Assembly (NCBI GenBank): GCA_045536015.1
Contig: JAZSMS010000111.1
Span: 1-41,770 of the forward strand
Direction of reading: 5' to 3'
Origin: JAZSMS01 sp045536015
GTDB taxonomy: Bacteria; Bacillota; Clostridia; Christensenellales; QALW01
Length of the DNA: 41,770 bases
Made by a program: the position numbers and the translations under genes. The first letter of the stretch is position 1; each line of letters starts with the position of its first letter. This document shows positions 1 to 6,406 of the stretch, piece by piece. The notes under the pieces are model-generated. The model worked only from the letters and a program-made list of their open reading frames with translations. It ran no database searches and was not told where the DNA came from.

Positions 1-9
1 CAAGCCTTT

Positions 10-450
10 TTAAACCATCTGCATTATCCAATAAATAATACCATAAACAACCGATGCTACAATTCCATACACAATCACCGGCCCTGCAATAACAAACAGC
101 TTTGCGCCGAGGCCCAAAACCCAGCCTTCTGTTTTAAATTCGATTGCAGGCGAAGCAACACCGTTTGCAAAGCCGGTTATAGGAACTATGCTTCCTGCTC
201 CGGCGTAAGCGCCAAGCTTTGCGTACAAGCCAAGTCCGGTTAAAAATGCGCTTAAAAAAACTAAAATTATGCTCATCCAGGTGCTTGCAAGCGTGCGCTC
301 AAGCTCAAAAAAGTACATAAGTGTAACGGTTATAATTTCGCCAAGCAGGCAAATGGTTCCGCCTACCCAAAATGCTTTGACGCAATCGTAAACTATTTTG
401 CTTTTAGGAGCCGCTTTTTTTACTAAACGGGCGTATTCGGCATTGTTCAT
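10..450 (-). CDS. spoVAC: Stage V sporulation protein AC (SpoVAC)
   Basis: The 146-residue protein begins MNNAEYARLVKKAAPKSK and continues with several hydrophobic segments containing a Gly-rich GFANGVASPAIEFKTEGW stretch, the pattern of SpoVAC. In spore formers SpoVAC is an inner-membrane channel component for dipicolinic acid movement during sporulation and germination; it is made in the forespore. The ATG follows AAAAAGGAG with a rather long 11-nt spacer. It overlaps the TGA of an upstream 30-codon ORF (TGATG), suggesting translational coupling. An AAAGG motif follows the stop at the window edge, where spoVAD would be expected. The family call is confident; the rest of the operon lies outside the window. 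Confidence 0.93.
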   Translation of the reverse strand: MNNAEYARLVKKAAPKSKIVYDCVKAFWVGGTICLLGEIITVTLMYFFELERTLASTWMSIILVFLSAFLTGLGLYAKLGAYAGAGSIVPITGFANGVASPAIEFKTEGWVLGLGAKLFVIAGPVIVYGIVASVVYGIIYWIMQMV

Positions 451-542
451 CAGCGTACACGCTCCTTTTTTGTTTTGTAGTGTATATGATTTTCGTCAAC
501 GTTTTGTATAACGCTTAAGCCACCAATAATTTCTTTTCGCAC
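450..542 (-). CDS. 30-residue mini-ORF coupled to spoVAC
   Basis: A GTG-initiated ORF of 30 codons (starts VRKEIIGG, ends KKERVR) sits directly upstream of spoVAC. It has an AAAAGGAG ribosome binding site 8 nt before the GTG, and its TGA shares one base with the spoVAC ATG. Its last codons carry the spoVAC Shine-Dalgarno sequence. It has no membrane segment and is hydrophilic and basic at the C-terminus. I do not recognise the product. It may be a small sporulation protein or a leader peptide coupling translation into spoVAC. The ribosome binding site and overlap are seen directly; expression is inferred. Confidence 0.5.
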   Translation of the reverse strand: MRKEIIGGLSVIQNVDENHIHYKTKKERVR

Positions 543-593
543 AAAAACATCTCCTTTTGATTTATTTTTAGTAAAAAGAAGTTTTTTATGCAT

Positions 594-619
594 AAAAAAA
601 GCACCTATAAAGGTGCTTT
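594..619 (-). terminator. Intrinsic terminator of the SH3 lipoprotein gene
   Basis: A 9-bp stem (598-606 with 611-619, loop ATAA) is followed on the minus strand by a run of seven T. It lies just after the stop of the lipoprotein gene and separates it from the spoVAC unit. It is also T-rich on the plus strand, but no plus gene ends here. Confidence 0.85.
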
Positions 620-628
620 AAAATTTTT

Positions 629-1555
629 TTAAGATTGAGCAAGCTTTTTGAAAACAGAAATAAAACCGTTAAGATTATAACTGTTAAAATCTTCTTGCGA
701 AAGAGCGTTTTCAAAAGCAAAATGATCTTCAAAGCCACTATTCACAAGGGTGTTTTCACGGTAAAGCATAAGATTAACTACTCCTGTACCCTCGGGACCG
801 AAGTCGCGCAGATGTTGTAATTCCGAGCTTCCAAGACGGCGGGTATGTGTATCAAAATCAATCTGATACAAGCAGTCGTCTTTTCCGTCGGCATCAAAAT
901 CATACATAAAAATGCTTGTTAAAACGTCGGTGCTAAAGTTTTCTTTATCAGCATAGCCTGCAAAAGAAAGCGGCATAATGCTGTATAGCTTGTTTTCTTT
1001 ATCAAAAATATAAACATCGGTAAAGAAAAATTCAACCGTTTCGTTATCAAAGGTTTTCTTTGAGGCAAAATATCTGAATGCCTGAGCAGTGTAGGAACCG
1101 CTTGTAAGTGTGTATGCGGCGGCGCCAGGGTAAAGCGATGCAATATTGCTAACGGCAGTTAAATATTCTACCTTACAGTAGCCAATATTAGTGCGCGTAA
1201 ATTTAGAAGACGACGCTTCATTTTTAACTACCATATGAAGTTTACACCAGCCGTCTTTTACCGACATAACCTGAACGATGTCGCCCTTTTTAAGCTTATC
1301 AAGTATTGGCGCCGAAACGGAAGCTTGAGCACGAAGATTTAAAATATCAGTTTCAACCGTTGCAACAAAGCTTTGGTTTGTGTCTTTTATTGTGTTATCA
1401 ATAATTTCGGGAGTTTGAACGGGCGCTAACGTGGCAGTGGCGGTGGGCGAGGCAGTTTGCGTTTGCTCGGGAGTGGGCGTTATAGCGGGAATATTATTTT
1501 TGCTACAACCGCAAAGCAATACAAGTAATAAAAAAACAGAAATAGCTTTTTTCAT
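629..1555 (-). CDS. Secreted lipoprotein with SH3-like domain
   Basis: The 308-residue protein starts MKKAISVFLLLVLLCGCSKNN, a lipoprotein signal with probable lipidated Cys17. A Thr/Pro-rich linker follows. An SH3b-like segment around residues 62-130 carries the ILNLRAQASVSAPILDKLKKG pattern typical of wall-binding SH3 domains. The C-terminal half contains DFDADGKDD, an Asp-rich loop like those that bind Ca2+ in VCBS/dockerin-type repeats. I chose the ATG at 1555 because GGAG lies 6 nt upstream; the in-frame TTG at 1567 would overlap that site. The gene is monocistronic, with its own promoter and terminator. The likely location is the outer face of the membrane; its enzymatic role, if any, is unknown. 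Confidence 0.8.
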   Translation of the reverse strand: MKKAISVFLLLVLLCGCSKNNIPAITPTPEQTQTASPTATATLAPVQTPEIIDNTIKDTNQSFVATVETDILNLRAQASVSAPILDKLKKGDIVQVMSVKDGWCKLHMVVKNEASSSKFTRTNIGYCKVEYLTAVSNIASLYPGAAAYTLTSGSYTAQAFRYFASKKTFDNETVEFFFTDVYIFDKENKLYSIMPLSFAGYADKENFSTDVLTSIFMYDFDADGKDDCLYQIDFDTHTRRLGSSELQHLRDFGPEGTGVVNLMLYRENTLVNSGFEDHFAFENALSQEDFNSYNLNGFISVFKKLAQS

Positions 1556-1585
1556 TATTATCTCCAAAATAATTTTATATTACTT

Positions 1586-1614
1586 ATTATAAAATAAATT
1601 TTACTTGCTGTAAA
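1586..1614 (-). promoter_or_regulatory. Sigma-A promoter of the SH3 lipoprotein gene
   Basis: TTTACA (1614-1609) and TATAAT (1591-1586) are separated by 17 nt on the minus strand, about 30 nt upstream of the ATG at 1555. Confidence 0.75.
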
Positions 1615-1617
1615 GTT

Positions 1618-1645
1618 AAAAAAAGCCCCCGAAAATTCGGGGGCT
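1618..1645 (-). terminator. Strong intrinsic terminator of the NhaC-family gene
   Basis: The GC-rich stem AGCCCCCGAA/TTCGGGGGCT (1624-1633 with 1636-1645) is followed on the minus strand by seven T. It sits 13 nt past the transporter stop codon. Confidence 0.93.
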
Positions 1646-1658
1646 AAAAAAGTTTTGA

Positions 1659-3440
1659 TTACTTCTTTTTGTTTAACGCAAGTTTTAAAACAAAAAGCGT
1701 ACCGATCATCAAAGCGATAGAAATCGGAAGAACAATAACGGCATTAGGAACAAAGCCTGCTAAAATATAGCTTACAAACGAAACGCCTGCAACCGTTAAC
1801 GCATACGGAAGCTGTGTTGAAACGTGGTTAATGTGGTCGCACTTTGCGCCTGCTGATGCCATAATAGTGGTATCAGAGATGGGCGAGCAGTGGTCACCGC
1901 AAACTGCACCTGCCATACATGCCGAAACTGCAACGATAGTAATATTTCCGTCCTGTGCGCCGAAAACTGAAAGCACGATAGGAATTAAAATACCAAACGT
2001 ACCCCACGAGGTTCCCGTTGCAAACGAAAGACCAACTGCAATTAAGAAGATAATAGCAGGAAGGAAGAATGCGAGCTGACCCGCCGAACCTTCGATAAGC
2101 TGCGAAATGAATATTTTTGCACCAAGTGAATCGGTTATAGTCTTTAACGTCCAAGCGCAAACAAGGATAAGTATTGCAGGTACCATAGCCTTAAAGCCTT
2201 CGGGAATTGCTTCCATGCAGTTTTTAAAGGTGATAACTCTGCGGCAGAGGTAGTAGATAACCGAGATAATAATGGTTATAAATGAGCCGAATACAAGACC
2301 TACCGAAGCGTCACTGTTTGAGAACGATTCGATAAAGTTCATATAGCTGTCGCTTGATGCATCAAAGAAGCCGCCCGAATAGATAAGACCAAATACGCAC
2401 GATATAATTAAGACAATAACGGGAAGAACAAGGTCTAAAACGCGTCCCTTGGGGTTTGCGTTTTCTTCAAGCTCTTCAAGCTGTTTCTCGCCCGAGGTAA
2501 AGATGTCGCCTGCAAGGGCGTTATCTTCGTGCTTTTTCATCGGGCCAAAGTCAAACTTGGTAATAGCAAGGAAGAACATCATTATGATAGTTAAAATAGC
2601 ATAGAAGTTAAACGGAATTGCTGAAACAAAAAGCGAAATACCGCTTTCGGCACCTGCGCCCTCGGCAAAGCCTGCAACTGCGGCTGCCCACGAAGAAATA
2701 GGAGCAATAATGCAGATAGGTGCGGCAGTAGCGTCGATTAAGTACGAAAGCTTTGCGCGCGAAACATTGTGTTTATCAGTTACGGGGCGCATTACCGAGC
2801 CAACTGTCAAGCAGTTAAAGTAGTCGTCAACAAAGATTAAAATACCAAGAACGACGGTGCAAATTTGTGCGCCAACACGGCTTTTAATATGCGTTTTTGC
2901 CCATCTTCCAAATGCAGCAGAGCCGCCTGTTTTGTTTATCATAGCAACTAAGGAACCTAACAAAACAAGGAATATTAAAATACCGATGTTGTACGAATCG
3001 GCAACGGTAGAAATAAAGCCGTCTTGAAAAACGTGGGTCATAGTTGTTTCAAGGTTAAAGCTTGAATAGATAAGGCCGCCTGATAAAATACCTATAAAGA
3101 GTGAAGAATAAACTTCCTTTGTTATAAGCGCAAGCACGATAGCGATAATTGGCGGAACAAGTGCCCAGAACGTTGCGTATGAGGGTGTTTCGCCCCTTAC
3201 GGTTGCAAGGGCCTTTTCGATGTTTTCGTCAAAATTTTCGTCTGCGGATAAATTGTCAGCGTATGCGTCAACGTATTCGCTTGCCGAATCGTAGTCCGAA
3301 AGGTCGTATTCGGTTTCACCAACAACAACTGTCTGTGGCTCAGCATTGTCGGCGGGCTCGCTCTGCGCAAAGGCAGAAACTGCAAATGACATAACAACCA
3401 TAACTATCATTGCAACGAGCAAGAGTGTCTTCTTTTTCAT
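1659..3440 (-). CDS. NhaC-superfamily transporter, probable lysine transporter (LysW-like)
   Basis: The protein has 593 residues and many membrane segments. The NhaC/ion-transporter core shows the conserved GTSWGTFGILIPI, CGDHCSPISDTTIMAS and FVDDYFNCLTVG motifs. It starts with a signal-peptide-like segment (MKKKTLLLVAMIVMVVMSFAVSAFAQ) and about 65 acidic residues before the first core helix near residue 92. The leader holds a complete lysine riboswitch (aptamer 3532-3693, terminator 3464-3494). NhaC-like proteins under L-box control have been proposed as lysine transporters (LysW), so lysine transport rather than generic Na+/H+ exchange is inferred. The ATG at 3440 follows GGAG by 7 nt. The family is certain; the substrate is inferred from the riboswitch. 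Confidence 0.88.
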   Translation of the reverse strand: MKKKTLLLVAMIVMVVMSFAVSAFAQSEPADNAEPQTVVVGETEYDLSDYDSASEYVDAYADNLSADENFDENIEKALATVRGETPSYATFWALVPPIIAIVLALITKEVYSSLFIGILSGGLIYSSFNLETTMTHVFQDGFISTVADSYNIGILIFLVLLGSLVAMINKTGGSAAFGRWAKTHIKSRVGAQICTVVLGILIFVDDYFNCLTVGSVMRPVTDKHNVSRAKLSYLIDATAAPICIIAPISSWAAAVAGFAEGAGAESGISLFVSAIPFNFYAILTIIMMFFLAITKFDFGPMKKHEDNALAGDIFTSGEKQLEELEENANPKGRVLDLVLPVIVLIISCVFGLIYSGGFFDASSDSYMNFIESFSNSDASVGLVFGSFITIIISVIYYLCRRVITFKNCMEAIPEGFKAMVPAILILVCAWTLKTITDSLGAKIFISQLIEGSAGQLAFFLPAIIFLIAVGLSFATGTSWGTFGILIPIVLSVFGAQDGNITIVAVSACMAGAVCGDHCSPISDTTIMASAGAKCDHINHVSTQLPYALTVAGVSFVSYILAGFVPNAVIVLPISIALMIGTLFVLKLALNKKK

Positions 3441-3463
3441 TTGTTTTCTCCTTTTTTAAAATC

Positions 3464-3494
3464 AAAAAATCACGAGTTTCTGCGATACTCGTGA
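3464..3494 (-). terminator. Riboswitch expression-platform terminator
   Basis: The hairpin TCACGAGT (3494-3487) with ACTCGTGA (3477-3470) is followed by six T on the minus strand, just before the ribosome binding site of the NhaC-type gene. The terminator loop side TATCGC (3487-3482) is complementary to GCGATA (3540-3535) at the 3' strand of aptamer helix P1. This gives the expected switch: lysine closes P1 and the terminator forms; without lysine an antiterminator forms. Confidence 0.85.
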
Positions 3495-3531
3495 TGGCAA
3501 ATTTCCCTATTAAAAAAGAAACTGCGTTTTA

Positions 3532-3693
3532 CGATATCGCTCCACTAATTAAGTGACAGTCCGATACATATTTTGTACCGCCCCAGCTGTTGTATTTCAA
3601 GGTAATAATACAACGCTTCGGCAAAAGCTCCTTTTGCAATAATGCCAATTTACCTAAAAACATTATGCTACTTTTAACTTTTGCGCCTATATC
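3532..3693 (-). promoter_or_regulatory. Lysine riboswitch (L-box) aptamer
   Basis: Read on the minus strand, the leader shows the L-box landmarks in order. These are GATATAGGCGC at the 5' side of P1, AAAGTTAAAAGTA, a hairpin ending GCCGAAG, a GTTGTATT/AATACAAC hairpin, CTGGGG, a short TACA/TGTA hairpin, GGACTGTCAC, and GTGGAGCGATATC closing P1. This matches the Bacillus subtilis lysC leader element by element. It should repress the downstream NhaC-type gene when lysine is plentiful. Confidence 0.93.
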
Positions 3694-3725
3694 TGCAAAA
3701 AACACTATGATTTTTTTATACACAA

Positions 3726-3755
3726 ATGGTAACATACGATATATGCGTTTGTCAA
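3726..3755 (-). promoter_or_regulatory. Promoter of the lysine-riboswitch transcript
   Basis: A perfect TTGACA (3755-3750) lies 18 nt from TACCAT (3731-3726), placing the transcript start about 25-30 nt before the aptamer. The -10 is a poor match. It overlaps the divergent promoter region of the phosphodiesterase gene. Confidence 0.55.
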
Positions 3756-3764
3756 TATTTTTTA

Positions 3765-3793
3765 TTGATTTTATATCTAATATATAATATAAT
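3765..3793 (+). promoter_or_regulatory. Sigma-A promoter of the YfcE-like gene
   Basis: TTGATT (3765-3770) and TATAAT (3788-3793) are spaced by 17 nt, ending 30 nt before the ATG. Confidence 0.7.
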
Positions 3794-3823
3794 TATATAA
3801 ACTTTATTTTTCAAGGAGTTATT

Positions 3824-4363
3824 ATGAAACTTATTTTCGCATCCGACATTCACGGCTCGGCATACTACTGCAAAAAGTTGCTTGAAGCTTTTAAAAACGA
3901 AAATGCCCAAAAGCTTATTTTGCTTGGCGACCTTTTGTATCACGGTCCGCGCAACCCGTTGCCTAAAGATTATTCACCCAAAGACGTTAGCGCAATGCTT
4001 AACGAAAACAAGCAATACATTTTAGCCGTCAGGGGAAATTGTGATTCTGAAGTTGACCAAATGGTGCTTGAATTTCCTGTTTTAACCGAAAATCTTTCGC
4101 TGTTTTTAGGTGGAAAGCACGTTTTTGTTACGCACGGACATAAATTTAATAAAGAAAACCCACCGCTACTGCAAAAGGGTGACGTTTTAATTAACGGACA
4201 TTTCCACGTTGCCGAAATTGACAAAACAAATGATTTTGTTTATATGAACCCCGGCTCGGTTTCGCTTCCTAAAAATGACTTTCAGGGCTATTTGCTTTTT
4301 GAGGATGGCGTTTTTTCGCTCATTTCGTTTGATGGAGATAAAAAAGCAGAATATAAAATTTAA
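3824..4363 (+). CDS. yfcE: YfcE-type metallophosphodiesterase
   Basis: The protein has 179 residues, the usual length for the YfcE/MJ0936 group of calcineurin-like phosphoesterases. The metal-binding motifs are intact and in order: SDIHG (Asp8, His10), LGDLLYHG (Asp36), RGNCDSEVD (Asn72), THGH (His104, His106) and GHFH (His126, His128). Family members are cytoplasmic, Mn2+-dependent and hydrolyse phosphodiesters in vitro; the natural substrate is not established. AAGGAG lies 6 nt before the ATG. The gene is transcribed divergently from the riboswitch-controlled transporter and ends at a strong hairpin that also abuts the next gene. Confidence 0.9.
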   Translation: MKLIFASDIHGSAYYCKKLLEAFKNENAQKLILLGDLLYHGPRNPLPKDYSPKDVSAMLNENKQYILAVRGNCDSEVDQMVLEFPVLTENLSLFLGGKHVFVTHGHKFNKENPPLLQKGDVLINGHFHVAEIDKTNDFVYMNPGSVSLPKNDFQGYLLFEDGVFSLISFDGDKKAEYKI

Positions 4364-4373
4364 AGTATAAATC

Positions 4374-4414
4374 AAACTCCCTTTTGCCATAATTTAGTAA
4401 AAGGGAGTTTTTTT
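4374..4414 (+). terminator. Terminator hairpin overlapping the next gene's ribosome binding site
   Basis: The 12-bp stem AAACTCCCTTTT/AAAAGGGAGTTT (4374-4385 with 4399-4410) has a 13-nt loop and runs into seven T that end at base 4414. The next ATG is at 4415. The 3' arm contains GGGAG, the only ribosome binding site for that gene. The loop holds CATAATTT (4388-4395), similar to a sigma-E -10 box. Confidence 0.8.
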
Positions 4415-4759
4415 ATGGAAAAATATATTTTTGCGCTTATCTTAATTGTCATTGTTGCATTTGCGTTTTGCGCCTATCCTGCGCTTTTTTCTAAAGAGCA
4501 AAACGCGTACGTAGTTACTAAAAATTCGTTTGCCGCCGAGTGTATTTTAGACGAATATCAAAAGTGGAGCACGGACGAATTTTTTGTCTACAAGCTTTCG
4601 GGTAAAAATGCTTTTTCGGCAAAGCTTGTACCAAACAGCACAAGTGTTTGCGAATATTATTTTTCAGATGAGAATATTCTTAAAATGGATTCGCCGCTTA
4701 TGCAGGTCTATTCTTCGGGGGACAAGGTTATTTGCGGCATACCCTATATAATTGATTAG
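4415..4759 (+). CDS. Small membrane-anchored protein upstream of spoIID
   Basis: The 114-residue protein has one N-terminal hydrophobic segment (about residues 4-23, IFALILIVIVAFAFCAYPAL) followed by a soluble domain of about 90 residues with two Cys. I do not recognise a family. It ends 8 nt before spoIID, so the two are probably co-transcribed and a sporulation role is likely but unproven. GGGAG is 7 nt from the ATG and buried in the terminator stem, so translation from read-through transcripts may be blocked. Confidence 0.7.
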   Translation: MEKYIFALILIVIVAFAFCAYPALFSKEQNAYVVTKNSFAAECILDEYQKWSTDEFFVYKLSGKNAFSAKLVPNSTSVCEYYFSDENILKMDSPLMQVYSSGDKVICGIPYIID

Positions 4760-4767
4760 GAGATAAT

Positions 4768-5757
4768 ATGAAGCGCATTTTTGCCGTTTGCCTGCCCGTT
4801 TTAATTTTACTTGCAGGAATTTTAACGTTTAATTCGATAGGCGCACCTACCGTTTTAGTAGAAGTGAGCAAGATTCAAAGCACACCGTCGCTTGAGGCTG
4901 CTGCAAAACCTCAAAGCACACCGCTTACCCAAACAACAGAAAGGGAAATAACGGTTTTGCTTGACGAAAAATTAGAAAAAATGAGCGAAACTGACTATCT
5001 TATTTGCGTGCTTGCAGGTGAAATTTCGCCTAAATGCGAGCTTGAAGCACTTAAAGCGCAGGCGGTTGCGGCAAGAACGTACTTATATAACAAAATTATT
5101 TATGGCGGCTGTAATAAAGGTGCCGGTGACATTTGCGCCGATTACAAACACTGTCAGGCGTTTAAGTCGCTAGAAAATATGCGCTCGCAGTGGGGCAAAA
5201 GCTTTGAAGAATATTTTAATAAAATTTCGCTTGCGGTAACTGAAACGAGGCAAGAGGTTGTTTTATATAACCAAAAGCCGATAAATGCACTATATCATTC
5301 TTCAAGCTCTGATAAAACTGAAGATTGCGTTTCGGTGTTTGGCGGAAGCTATCCGTATTTAGTGTCGGTTTCAAGCAGTGAGGAAGCAAGTGAGGATAAA
5401 ATAGTTACCTTTTCTAAAGAAGAATTTTTGCAAAAAGTAAATTCTTACTTTGACCTATCACTTTCTAAAATCGAAATAAAAATTTTAGCTTATACTGACA
5501 GTGGAAGAGTAAAAAGCGTTATGCTTGGCAATAAAGAGGTAAAGGCTACGGCACTTCGCACGTGCTTAGGTTTGCGTTCAACTGATTTTACTTTTTCTGC
5601 TAATGAAACCGAAATAACCTTTTCTACCTTTGGTTACGGTCACGGTGTTGGTATGAGTCAGGCGGGAGCAAAGCAAATGGCAGAGGACGGAAAAGATTAT
5701 AAGCAAATTCTTACTCACTATTATTCGGGTGTAAGCATAGAAAAATATGCGCTTTAA
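4768..5757 (+). CDS. spoIID: Stage II sporulation protein D (SpoIID), peptidoglycan lytic transglycosylase
   Basis: The 329-residue protein has an N-terminal membrane anchor (about residues 4-22), a short Thr/Pro-rich linker and the SpoIID/LytB domain. The catalytic region reads VLAGEISPKCELEALKAQ with Glu85 in the position of the essential glutamate. AVAARTYLYNKI follows, and the C-terminal FGYGHGVGMSQAGAKQMA motif is intact. SpoIID works with SpoIIM and SpoIIP in the mother cell to remodel septal peptidoglycan during engulfment. Neither partner is in the window. AGGAG precedes the ATG and a clean terminator follows the stop. Confidence 0.95.
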   Translation: MKRIFAVCLPVLILLAGILTFNSIGAPTVLVEVSKIQSTPSLEAAAKPQSTPLTQTTEREITVLLDEKLEKMSETDYLICVLAGEISPKCELEALKAQAVAARTYLYNKIIYGGCNKGAGDICADYKHCQAFKSLENMRSQWGKSFEEYFNKISLAVTETRQEVVLYNQKPINALYHSSSSDKTEDCVSVFGGSYPYLVSVSSSEEASEDKIVTFSKEEFLQKVNSYFDLSLSKIEIKILAYTDSGRVKSVMLGNKEVKATALRTCLGLRSTDFTFSANETEITFSTFGYGHGVGMSQAGAKQMAEDGKDYKQILTHYYSGVSIEKYAL

Positions 5758-5760
5758 AGT

Positions 5761-5795
5761 AAAAACGGACAGTAAAAAACTGTCCGTTTTTATCG
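5761..5795 (+). terminator. Intrinsic terminator after spoIID
   Basis: A 13-bp stem (5761-5773 with 5779-5791, loop AAAAA) contains ACGGACAGT/ACTGTCCGT and ends in a T run, directly after the spoIID stop. Confidence 0.9.
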
Positions 5796-5798
5796 GTA

Positions 5799-5827
5799 TT
5801 GACTTATTTAAAAGCAAATGATAAAAT
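5799..5827 (+). promoter_or_regulatory. Sigma-A promoter of the ATC-hydrolase-family gene
   Basis: TTGACT (5799-5804) and TAAAAT (5822-5827) are spaced by 17 nt, about 30 nt before the ATG. Confidence 0.7.
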
Positions 5828-5857
5828 AAATATATAACATATTTAAGGAGAAAAATT

Positions 5858-6358
5858 ATGAGTATTATAAACGAACCAAAGATAAAAAATCCTTTAATAG
5901 TAGCCGTGCGCGAGCAGCTTGAGCACCGCGCGTTATGGATGTATTTGCTTTGTGACGAGGCAAAAAAGAAAGGACTTTCGCCAGAAGAATATGCGCCGCA
6001 GGCAATAAAGCGTTGCGGACTTTATCAGGGTAAGCTCTTGCGCGAAAAGGGAGGCAAGGGCGAAAGCTTAAAGGGGCTTAAAAAGGCACTCTTTACGCTT
6101 CCTGCACAGATGGTGTTTGAAATGAAAATCAAAAGATGCACCGACGATAATCTTGATATTGATTTTCACTACTGTCCGCTTGTTAAGGCTTGGCAAAAGC
6201 AGGGCGCAAGTGATGAGGAAATTAAAATGCTTTGTGACCACGCAATGTGCGGTGACCGAGGCATAGCCGAAAGCTTTGGGTGCGAGCTTGACCTTCCAAA
6301 GACCATAGCCGCAGGCGACGGTGTTTGCGAAATAAGATTTGTAAGAAGAAATAAATAA
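5858..6358 (+). CDS. L-2-amino-thiazoline-4-carboxylic acid hydrolase family protein
   Basis: This 166-residue cytoplasmic protein shows the signature of the ATC hydrolase family: FHYCPLVKAWQKQG (His104, Cys106) and CDHAMCGDRGIAESFG (Asp127, His128, Cys131). The characterised member opens the thiazoline ring to give N-carbamoyl-cysteine on the way to L-cysteine. Most genomic members are uncharacterised, so the substrate here is open. AAGGAG precedes the ATG. It is monocistronic with its own promoter, and its terminator is shared with the convergent symporter gene. Confidence 0.82.
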   Translation: MSIINEPKIKNPLIVAVREQLEHRALWMYLLCDEAKKKGLSPEEYAPQAIKRCGLYQGKLLREKGGKGESLKGLKKALFTLPAQMVFEMKIKRCTDDNLDIDFHYCPLVKAWQKQGASDEEIKMLCDHAMCGDRGIAESFGCELDLPKTIAAGDGVCEIRFVRRNK

Positions 6359-6363
6359 AAATA

Positions 6364-6388
6364 AAGTCCGTAGAATTTCTACGGACTT
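6364..6388. terminator. Bidirectional terminator
   Basis: The stem AAGTCCGTAG/CTACGGACTT (6364-6373 with 6379-6388) has T-rich sequence on both sides. It ends the ATC-hydrolase-family gene on the plus strand and the symporter gene on the minus strand. Confidence 0.85.
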
Positions 6389-6406
6389 GTTTCTTTTTGT
6401 TTCTTT

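Noticed and set aside
3529..3735. Minus-strand open frame of 68 codons upstream of the NhaC-type gene
   Set aside because: It coincides with the lysine riboswitch, whose structure explains the sequence; no ribosome binding site or family match supports a protein.
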